Origin: Argyresthia goedartella
Lineage: Eukaryota; Arthropoda; Insecta; Lepidoptera; Argyresthiidae
Reading direction: 5' to 3'
Length of the DNA: 64,000 nt
NCBI GenBank assembly: GCA_949825045.1
Contig: OX463809.1
Location: 8,521,501 to 8,585,500 of the forward strand
Position 1 is the first letter of the stretch; the number at the start of each line of letters is the position of its first letter. Of this stretch, positions 38,801 through 50,800 are shown in pieces. A program made the position numbers and the translations under genes. A model generated the notes under the pieces. It saw only the letters and a list, made by a program, of their open reading frames with translations, made no database searches and was not told the origin of the DNA.

Positions 38801-41800
38801 AAACTGCTTGTGATGAGTATAGACTGAGCGAGGGGAAGGGAGGGTTGTTTAGGTTTTGTTAATATAAAAGGAGATCTGCTGACGTAAGTAAAGATGAAAC
38901 TTAAAACGGATACATTTTCTAGGAATTTCAGAAACTAATCAAACTTTTATAAGTATTCAATAACATAATAATATACATACATACATACATACATACATAT
39001 GCTTGAACCTTTTCACCTAAGAGGGGTAGGCATAGACTAAAGATCTTCATTTGCTATGATCCTGGTATACTATATGAAATCTATTCTTATGCAAACAATA
39101 AATACACATGCTATTTAATGTATTAATAGCTCATTATGTCATCAGAAACTAAAATGAAGTTAATCAAACAACCCGTTTCTTTAAATATTTGTGAAATAAA
39201 AGTTGATAAAAATACTAACACTTTTAGACATAGCATTCTTTTACCAAATTCCATTCGCTGCATAATATGCGGGCCATCGAATTGTGGAAAAACAAATGTA
39301 ATGATAAGTTTGTTATTAAATGAAAATGGGTTAAAATTTCATAACATTTATCTTTATTCGAAAACAGCTTTCCAGCCAAAATATCTATTTTTAGAGGAAG
39401 TGATAAGATACATTCCAGAAATTAAATTGTTCCTGTTCCAAGATGAAAAAAATGTTATTCCACCCCACGATGCTTTGACAAAATCAATATTTATTTTTGA
39501 TGATGTAGTCTGTGAAAATCAGAGTGATATACGTAATTATTTTTCCATGGGTCGACATAAAAAAATTGATTGTTTTTATTTATCGCAAACTTACTCAAAA
39601 ATACCTAAGCAGTTGATTCGAGATAATGCTAATTTATTAGTTATCTTCAAACAAGATGATGTAAATTTAAAACATATTTATGATGAGCATGTCAATTCTG
39701 ATATGAGTTGGCATAGATTTAAATCAATGGCTACTGATATATGGAAAGAAAAATACGCATGTTTAATAATTAACAAAGATTGTGAGCTAGATAAGGGAAG
39801 GTACAGGAAATATTTTGATATATTTATTAAATTAGAATAAAAGGATTATATATTACTGTCATTAGAAAAAAAATACCACTATAGTGCAAGCTATAAGAAC
39901 GAACAGAAGTGTACAATTATTAGTACTTTAAAATGGATGTAGATATAAAAAAACAAATAATAAAATCAGTAAGGAATATTAAAAATAAATTAAAAATACT
40001 GAAAGAGGAAGAAGATATTTCAGAACGTAAACAACGTAAGATATTAAAACCCATTACTGATCCGTTAGAGTCGATAGTCTCGATACATAAAAACGAAGAG
40101 AATAAAAACAATCAAATGGAAGCTTCCAATGAGAATAATGATGATTACTTTAGCTCATGTACAAGTGACACTAGTATGCATACTGAAGATGAATTAGATG
40201 ATAGTATTTTCCATGATGAAAGGAATAAAAACATTACTTATGGTATAAGAAACGAAGGAGGCAAAGTACTAATAGGAAACGTTCCCATCGTAATAAAGAA
40301 AACTGAAGATAGTTCAGTGTTTAGTATTAAAGATAAAAGCTATGTCATTACTCCAGGTCTATCAGAGTTGTTGTTTGAAAATAAACCTAAGATAGATTTG
40401 ATCACAGAACAAGATAGGTTACTATATAAAGATATTTTAATTGCTACTAATGCACATAGAAGAGGATTTATTCCATCAGGACAAATACAAGGTAATTCAG
40501 GAATAAAATATTCAAAAATAATTAAGCCTTTATTTCTTGAAACTGAAACAAAAAAAGTACAACAAGGTGGTAGTTTACCAATATTAAAAAAATATAAATC
40601 AAATACTGATTTAGTATACTGGGACAATCCTAATGAACTTATTGATAGGTTAAAACTTTTAGTTGCCTCAAAGAGTGCAGGAAATACCAATCATGATAAT
40701 GAAATAATTTCTATAATAGAGGAATTAAAAGAAGCAGGTATTATTAGAGAATAAATAGAGCGTAAACTTTTTCATTAAACTAGTTTATTACTGACGGGCT
40801 AGCGATGAACATCGATAAGTTTGGACATCATGTATTTAAACGACAGAAAATGGATAGTCACTCAGATTATCTGATTTGTAGTATGACTGATGGATCTTTA
40901 AATAAGCTCCTTAAAAATATTGTAAATCCAGTAGATGCTGGAGATTGTGTGAACAAACAATATGTTGATAAGAATATAGAGAGCTTAGAAATTAAACTCA
41001 AATCAATAAACCAAAATCTGGCACAAATTGGATCAGAAATCAACAGTATCAAACAAAGTATAGAGTCAGTGAAACAGAAAATTAAAAAAAAATGAGTAAA
41101 GAAATTGTAGTGAAAGAAATACATAAGCAAGCAAGAAAAAATTTTCCAAGAAGACATGTTGTGATGAAAGACATTGATGATTTATGGCAAGCTGATCTAA
41201 TCGACATGCAATCTATTTCTAGAGAAAATTCTAATTTCAAATACATATTGGCTGTTATTGATGTCTTTTCAAAGTATGCTTGGGTATATCCTTTAAAACA
41301 AAAGAATATGGAACAAACATTTAAAGCATTCCAACATTTATTTAGTAAAAATCGTATTCCTAAAAATTTGCAAACTGATTTAGGAACTGAATTTTACAAC
41401 AAGAAACTTAAAACATTGTTCAATCATTATAATATAAATCATTACTCAACATATTCTACTAAGAAAGCTTCTGTAGTAGAAAGATTTATTAGAACCTTTA
41501 AAGGTATTATGTATAGATATTTTAGTTTAAAAGGAAACTATGTTTGGTTTAGTCATGATATTCTTTCAAAATTAATAGAAATGTATAATGGCAGAATGCA
41601 TAGAACAATAGGTTTGAAACCCAATCAAGTAAATGCAAGTCATAAAGAACAGATATTGCAAAAATATAAAAATAATATACGTTTAGATAAAAGGTTCATA
41701 CAAAATAAAACTATACTTAAGTTTGGAGATTATGTGCGTATAAGTAAGTATAAAGGAACTTTTGAAAAAGGGTATACACCAAATTGGTCGACAGAAATAT

Positions 41801-44800
41801 TTAAAATTATAAAAATCCAGAACACAGACCCTGTCACTTATCTCCTAGAAGATGCTAAAAAAAATCCTATATTAGGATCGTTCTATATTCAAGAATTACA
41901 AAAAACTAGACATCCTGATATTTATCTTGTTGAAAAAGTCATAAAAAAGAATGGAAATAAGCTATTCGTAAAATGGTTAGGTTTGCCTTCTAATGAAAAC
42001 TGTTGGATAGATAAATCAAAAGTTTTATAAGCAAAATATACAAGTTACATTCTCATTCTGATAATACCTCTTCGAAAAGAAACATCTTTTCATACAATTT
42101 TTATAAATAGTATTTTACAATTCGTTTAGATTACAATGGTGATGCAAAAATCAAAAACAAATCAAAAAAAATGTATTAATAAAAATGACAAAAATAATAT
42201 CAAAAAAGGCACTGGAATGAAAAAAACTTTTAAAAATATAGTTTCAATTACAAAAAAGCATATAAAAAAATTTAAACCTCAATGCAAAAAGGCAGCTATC
42301 GAACTCGCCATGGCTGTTGTTAAAGAATTGGGTTCAGATTCAGATGAGTCTGTGATTACCCCGCGTGTGATACCTATCCCAAAAGTTGGAGGATTCTTGC
42401 CATTGATACCGATATTTGCTGGACTGTCTGCTGCTGGTGGTTTGGCTGGAGGGGCAGCTGGCATTGCTAAAGCAGTTAATGCTATTAAATGCGCTAAGGA
42501 ACGCTTGAAAGAATTAAAACGACATAACAAGAAAATGGAAACACTGTGTATAGGAAAAGGATTATGTCTCAAAGAGCGTGGTGATGGTTTGGGAATTTAT
42601 GTAAATAATAAAAAAAACTAAATCATAGGCTACCCAAGAGAGCGCTTACTAATATAGATTTACTTAAATATGGTCAAAACATTCCATTTTTCAGAGGAGT
42701 GTTTATGAGAGATGATTTACCTCAGCATCCATTAAAAAAGGAATGTGCTATTATGAATCTTGACAATTCTGAGAATGCTGGAACTCATTGGGTAGCCTAT
42801 GCAAAATTAGATAATTATGTAGAGTATTATGATAGTTATGGTAATTTAAAGCCACCAGAAGAATTAATCAAATACATAGGACCAAATATATTTTATAATT
42901 ATGATAACGATCAGAAACGTAACACATACAAATGTGGTCATTTATGTTTAAAGTTTTTAAATGCCTTTTGGGATCTAAATAAATACTGAGTACTTTACGT
43001 TTGAGTTCAGTTGTTGCAATGTCTGTGACTCTAACAATCGTTGGTAATAAATCTATTCTCCAATCTGAATTTACATCTCCTTTGAGTTTAGATGGTAATT
43101 ATGAGTGTGGTTTATTATTTTTTTCCACATTCAATTCAATTCCTAACATACATGAAAGCAATAACGTATTTGCATATGGGAATAATGATGTGATAAAAAT
43201 TCCAAATGGCATTTATGATTTATCTGCTTTAAATGAATATATAAAATCGAAAATGGAGAATTGTAACATTATGATTCATCCAAATAACAATACTTTAAAA
43301 TGTTCTTTATTTTGCACTAAACCAATTGATTTTCGCGTGAAAAATAGTATCGGTGCAATGCTTGGATTCTCGAGTACGATTTTGGAAGCGAATAAATGGC
43401 ATGATTCAACTCATCCAGTGAACATTATACCAGCGTCTGTGATACGAGTCGAATGTGATCTAATACAGGGCTCTTTTACAAATGGTTCACCTACACATAT
43501 AATACATGAATTTGTGCTTAATATTCCATCAGGATATCAAGTTATTGAAGTACCAAAAAACGTTATTTATTTCCCAATAAAAAATAAATACATTTCATCA
43601 GTAACATTAAAAATTTTGGATTTAGAGGGAAACCTAATTAATTTTAACAACGAAAAAATTCAACTGCGTCTTCATCTAAGGAAAAGAAATGATAGTCTTC
43701 AATGATAATCATGATGTCTATAAAATAAACAAAAATAATAAATCTAAAGCCATTATCAAGAGCAACGTGAAACAAACCACACGTAAAAAGTTAAAAATAA
43801 TTACAAAAAGTAATAAGGAATTTCTTCAAACTTTGGGGTTTAAAATATGAGTATTCTAAAAATATCAGATTATCCGCAGTTCGATAATTCTATCGAAAGT
43901 TATGAAACGCATACCTACAATCCCTACAATAATAGCTTTAATGAAAATGATGAAATAAGAATACCAATTCATCAGCAAGATATCTACTTACTACCATCAT
44001 CAAGTGCGATATACATCGAGGGAAAATTTTGTGTGCAGGCTCGAGATCTGGCTGGAGTTATCAAAAAAAAAAAAGTTAATCTAACTAATAATGCAATTTC
44101 CTTTCTATTTCAAGACATTAGATATGAAATGAATGGTGTAGAAATAGATCGTGTACGAAATGTTGGAATAACAACAACTATGAAATCTTTAGTATCTATG
44201 AGTAGTGGAGAAAATAAAGTAGCAGCTATATGGGGTTGGAACATAGACGGATTTCATGATCAAGATGGTAGTTTTTACGTCTTACTACCATTAAATAAAT
44301 TATTAGGCTTTGCAGAAGATTATAGAAAAATAATAATAAATTGTAAACATGAACTAATTCTCAATAGAACTAGTACAAGTTTAAATAGTGTAGTTACTGA
44401 CAAAGATGACTCTGTTACAGTAAGTTTACAAAAAGTGCAATGGCGTATGCCTCATATCAAGGTATCTGACCAGCAAAAGCTTACTTTAATAAAACACTTA
44501 GAGAAAGACAAACCTATACAAATCGCATACAGAAATTGGGATCTATATGAATATCCATTATTACCTAAATCTACCAAGCATACATGGTCTGTTAAAACAA
44601 CTTCACAATTAGAGAAACCACGTTATGTTATATTTGGATTACAAACAAATAGAAAAAATAATAATGTTAAAGACAGTGCCATTTTCGATCATTGTAATTT
44701 GAAAAATGTTACTTTATTCTTAAATTCTTACTATTATCCATACGATGCTCTTAATTTGAAATTTGATGAAAACAAGTACAATATATTATACGATATGTAT

Positions 44801-47800
44801 GCTAGATTTCGTCAGTCGTTCTATAATCTTCCTGTAGACCCGTTGATTGATCACCTAACATTTAAAACTAAAGCTCCGTTGTATGTAATTGATTGTTCAC
44901 GGCAAAACGAAAATTTAAAAACAGGACCTGTTGATGTACGTTTAGAAATTGAATGTGAAAAGGATATTCCGGATAACACAAGCGCATATTGCTTAATAAT
45001 AAACGATCATCTGGTAGAGTACAGACCTTTAAGTAATATAGTACGAAAAATATCATGAAATCATCAGCTATTGTAGATGTACAAGGATTCAGAAGAGAAA
45101 ATAATGAATTTATTATTAAAGAAATTGCTATCATTTGTGGTGATCAAGTTCAAGTTTTATTAATTCTTCCACCTTTTTCATTTCACCACCTTACATACAC
45201 AGAAAAGATGCAAATCAGATGGATAGAACGAAATAGAAAAATTTTCTGGAATGATGGCTTCATTACCTATGACAATTTTTTAATGAACACGCAGCCATTC
45301 TTGGTTGACAAAACAATTTATTGTAAAGGGGTAGAAAAAGCGACTTGGATTAAGAATATATTTAATCATGATGATGTTATAAATTTAGAATACGTTAAAT
45401 GTCCTAGTTTGTTAAGTTTGCATAAAGAATATAGATTTTGTAATGATATTTTAAATTGTATGTATCATCCTTCATTTTGTGCACTAAAAAATGTTACATG
45501 TTTAAAAAAATGGTGTACTTTTTTAAAAATAATATAAACCATCGTTGAAATATCTTTTTTTTATTTTTCAAATACCTTATTTCCTTTTGTAATTTATAAG
45601 AAATATATACGCATAGCGTAGGCGGCGTACCCGTCCTATCAGATAAAAAAAACAGTAAGATTCTGTAGCTCAGATCGTCATCAGTCAACATAAGCAATTG
45701 AAAAGAGCTGCAGTACGAATCAGACACACTTCAGAATAAACAGGTTGCCGTTTAAAACCTGCAGGGTAGGATAACATTGCGGGGTTTTGCAGCACAAACC
45801 GAGCGGAGCGAGCGAAGCGAGCGGCGCGAATTTGTGATGCAGAACCCCCAATGTTACCCTACTATGCAGTAAATTGGTCGGCAGTAAAAAATGCGTGAAA
45901 CGGGTCGAACTAGAAGAGGTGAAAATTCCCGAAACTTTCCGAAAACTTCCGTGAAAGTTTCCTTTTTGGAAATGTTCAAAACGTTGTTGTAGTATGTTCA
46001 GTTTCGTTTCGTATCCTTATATTTTGCTGTACTTATATGTATATGTATTATATATTGCTAAGCTAAATGTATATGTATATGTGTAAATTATGTATGTTTA
46101 GCTGTTCCCTATTAATTCTTTGTTAATAGCTAGTTTTTTTGGATTGAATTTAACTTGCTTCAAGATGTTCTGTTTTAAAATTCTAGACAACCTTAAAAGG
46201 TAGGTTTGTAATTTTTACATCGATGGTGTTATGACTTAAAATCCTTATTTAATTAAATTATACTTGCCTACGATTCAATTATTGGTCGGTTCAATTATTG
46301 AATAAAAAACACTACTTATAAGTTTATTTTAATTTTTACACATTTTAAAATTAATATATAAATAATTATAAGACAAAATTATTTCGTATGATAACGGATC
46401 ATCTAATGTATCTGGATCTCTATTCTGATACATTAAAGCGTAACAACTACGTTCCTTGATCACCTATTGGTTGATTAATTTGCTCCTCCTCCTCTTCCAT
46501 TGATGAGCTACTGCTTCCGTCGACATAATCTTCTTCATCATTCATATCTACGATGATATGAGTTTTCCGATAGTAGTAGTCTCAAATTTGCTCGCACGGT
46601 AATCAGCTTTTGCAACCTTTCAGTGGTCATTCTATTTCTTAGACGAGTTAATGTATTATTTAATAGCGACCAGTTTCAACTCACTAGCAGCTGAAGATGG
46701 AGATATACTTAATATTTTTCTTGCAATTGAAGATATTATTTGGCAGTCGCAGAGACCTTTCCACCAAGTTCTTGCCTCTATCTCCTCATTGGCAGTCCAA
46801 ATTCCAATTTGGGAAGAAAAAACGCTTTGTGCTCGCTACTGGGCTAAATTGGCCATGATTTTCCCAACATTCATATTTTTTGATCGAGGGTATTGTTCGA
46901 TATATTCTTAGCCTTTGGCCACTTTTTTGGGTGTTAGTTTTCGTCCTTTATATCTAAGTTCCAAAATATTTGTGGCATAATGGATGGGTTTCTCGACGAA
47001 ATGTTGCCGTTTACGAACTGCTCTACGATATACATTTCCTCTTCTTCTCTTACTGCTTCACAAGTAGTCAGACAATTGCGTAAACTTTATTTTACATATT
47101 CAAACATCTGATAATCTGATATTTATTATCAGATTATCAGCTTTGTCTGATTCCAGCTTCGTGATAACAACAAAGATTGGTTTTTAAATTTTCTTATATG
47201 TGGTGATTTCGCTTTATTTCCCGATCAAAAGTTAATTCTTGGGATATGACCGTCGCTTCCAGTGTTTCGCGGTTTGACAAAAAAAACTCCATCATTATAA
47301 CATATCCTCCCCACCGAGTCTGACTTGGTAATTTTAAGGTTTTGTTGTCATTGCCATATTTGTTTTTTGCATATTTTTGAAGTGAGCTCCTTTCACATGC
47401 CGCTTCTTTATGTATTTTATTATCGAAGATACAGTCGTTTCGCTTAAAGTTTTACAGTTTTAAAATATATTTTGATAACAAATTCAGTGTGTGTGAGGCA
47501 CAGCCCACTGGAAATATATGTGCGTACTCTTGCTCAACCATCCTCCACATGCCTTTCATATTATTATTTGTATTATCGGTTAAAACTGCGATGAATTTTG
47601 ATGGACCGATTTCATCGATAATTTCTTTCATTTGTGTGATCAAATAACTCGACCTCTCACGATGTGTACCAGGATAGACACATTCTAAATAAACGGTTTA
47701 GGGGTTGTGATTATGAAATTGATAGTAGCTCTGCCATTTATATCGCTCCACCCGTCCATCACCAGCGCAAGAGCTTCTGCTTGACCAAAAATATCAGAAG

Positions 47801-50800
47801 AATCTAACAAGTTGTTACTGATCATGTATCACATAGGGACTGAATACTGCGAGTTCAGTTTAGTGATTGCCTCCTGCCATAAGCTATTTTCCAAAAGATT
47901 AAATGGTGCACCCGTGCCATAAATGGCTCGGGCAAAACTAAGATCCAATTCGTTCTCTTTTTCTGGATATATTGTGCTAGTCGGACGCTAGAAAGAGCAC
48001 GATGGTGATAACATACTTTCATTTGTGAGGCTGTGCATGGTACCCACATGGTCTTGAGGTGATATTGGTGAATGATGAGGGAATCAAAGGCGTGGGAAAA
48101 GTTGGACCTGGTGCAGTCGATGGTCGTAATTTATCATCATGCAAAGCATTTTTTACATCGTGCGGACACGCTTGCAAGCAATCCCAGTATGATTCTTTAA
48201 CTTAGTTGCGTTCACTCCAAGATGCATTCTGCAAAAATCACACTACCTATGCAATTTTTTGCCATCTGTATTTACCAATTCGTAGTACTCCCATATCTTT
48301 GATGACAGACGTGGCATTTTAAATCCAGCAAATATGCGGGGCGTAACTATCGAGAAAGTGAAACACGTTACTACAAAATAGTGCGTACACAGATATCTCA
48401 ACATAATATTCAATGCCCTTTGAGTGCGTACAACTATCGTCGATCGTGGGCCCAGGGCGGGGTGCGCGGTCGGGCGCGGGGAGTCGGCGTCGCCGCACCG
48501 CCAGCGGTAATCCCCGCATACTGCTAGCGAAATATCCGTGCGCAAAGCGCGTGCTTTTTTAAAATAACTCTGCGCTGTTATCTGTTACCTTAGGTAGGTA
48601 AGCTTCATATTTTTACCTATACAACTTTTTAGTTGGAGTGTAGATATATCGACACTCTGACCAACTTTTTTGCTTAAAATCGTCGGTAAGTAGTACTTGG
48701 TGGTGGTCAATAACACGCTATCACCGTAGTAGGTACCTTCATGTCAATATAAACAGGCGCCAGACTGTCATTATCCTTTATGTGCCTACTTTATAGGTAT
48801 GTCTATACTTTTGTGTAATCTACACCTCGAGATCTATCTCTACCTTTTGAAAAAGTGATATCCTATCCGAGCAATTACTCAGTAACATTAACAACACCCA
48901 ATAACACTAGTGGCCCTGTGGGCAGTAGACCTCGCTAACAGGGGGGACTGTGAACCAATTTATAGGTAAGTATTTTGGATTCAATCAAAATCAAGTAGTA
49001 AAGTAGCCGCACCAATAACTTTTTAAACTACATTTGGCGATTTTAAATACAATCTATTGACTTTTCACGAAAATTGTTATAGTCTATTTCACTCACTCTC
49101 TTTGTCTGTATAGATCCTCTTTACTAATCCGTCTCCCACTTCGAGGAGTCCAAATTTGGTATGTTTTGAAAATATTTCTTATTTTTTTAGAAAACAGGCG
49201 GCCGAAAGATTGTGGTGCAGTATATTTTTAAAACCGGCTCATGCAGCCCTTTAATTTGATACCCCACACGATAGGTTTCAGAAGAAGAAAAAACAAATCC
49301 CATACAAAAAATTAATGACGTCATAACTCCCCCCCAAGGGGATAATCGAAAAAGATCTCGACAAAAGAAATATATCAAGGCACACGTGTGCCAAGTTTGG
49401 TGAGGATCTCTTGATAACTGTGGCCCCTAGACCGGAACTGACATAGAGACAGATGAAAGCTAAATCGGTCTCCTATCTTGTCGAAATGGAGCCCTTCGCT
49501 CGCTTGGTCAATAATAGAAAACTAAATTGAAAATACTGCAACAACATTTTGAAAACTTCCGAAGTTTTGGAAGTTTTCAGGAAGTATTCCTTAAAAAAGG
49601 AAACTTTCCTGGCAATTTTCGCCGTCTGCTAGACGCACTTACATAACCCGAAAAACTTGAACTGGCGCGAAAATTACTAGTTTTTATATCACATCGCCGA
49701 CATCTTCACTTTGAGGTGTAATTAAAAAACTCGTATGACAATAAGTCCGAGTGTATATCATGCATGATAAAACTTAAACATTTTTAGATAAAATGACGAG
49801 TATATAGATTTTCTGAGTACATAATATCTAAATAATAATGAACAATAAAATAAATATTGAGGTAAAATGGTTAAAAACTACTTTGAGGTAAGCCGTTTTG
49901 AAGGTATGCCCCACTAATAATGTACTCTGTGGTATGCCCCAAAAAGGTGAACACTCCCTGCCAGTTACAGAAACGATATTTCAAATATCAAATAAAAAAA
50001 ATATATTATTATTTGGACATTATGTAGGTACTCAGAAAATCTAAAGAGGGTGTCCGGTAGATCGATGCAAAGACTTAAACCGAAGCTAGTACAGACCATT
50101 TAGAATCATTTGAGCCAAACATACATATGGCGTCATTCTCGAAGAGCAAGATCCCCATCGAAGAATGCAATTCTGCCGATTTCTTTTGAATGAAAATGCG
50201 AAGATTTTAAAACAATATTGTGCACTGCCGAGACCAAGTTCTTCAGAGAGGGTATCACGAACTTAAATAATAGGCATAAATGGGCTGACAAGCATAACAA
50301 TCCACTTTGGAAAAATGAGGTGTCATTCCAAAGGAAATTCTCAGTCAATGTGTGGGCCGGAGTGATAGGCAGGATTTTGCCCAGAACGACCTCCCGGTTT
50401 TGGTGGAAGAGTCTCGAGCTCCAATGGATCGGGAACTTATATTCCAACAAGACGGCTGTCCAGCACATTGGACTATTGACGTCAGAAGCTATCTTGACGA
50501 CTGTTTTCCCAATTGCTGGATCGGCAGAGACGGGCCTTTTCCTTGGCCTGCTCGTTCACCAGAACTGACCCCAATGGACTATTTTCTGTGGGGCAGAGCC
50601 AATGAACTGGTATATTCCAACGTAAAATAAGAATGGCTTTCGACACCATCAAAGATGAAATGATGCTCAAAATCACGACCACAGAAAACCGAAGACGGGC
50701 TCGTGTCTGTGTGAGGAACCAAGGATCTCATTTTGAGCACGAATAGCATAAATTTAATTAGTTAAAAAGACTGTCTAAAAGTCTATTTTTCTCCCTCAAA

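Larger units (their letters stand above)
30549..45863 (+). mobile_element. Polinton (Maverick) element, 15.3 kb, nearly intact
   Basis: Terminal inverted repeats begin AGTAGGGTAACATTGGGGG at 30549 and end with its complement at 45863. The 6-bp target duplication ATGCAG lies at 30543-30548 and 45864-45869. The ends read AG...CT, and a 6-bp duplication is the Polinton hallmark. Recognisable genes are a protein-primed DNA polymerase B, packaging ATPase, retroviral-type integrase, adenovirus-like cysteine protease, penton-like and major-capsid-like proteins and several small ORFs. All run rightwards except one (38583-38185). Core ORFs are open, the only visible break being the frame change before the protease. 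Nested MITEs and SINE-like pieces sit only in the left arm. It lies sense-wise in the 37-kb PDZD8 intron. Confidence 0.95.
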
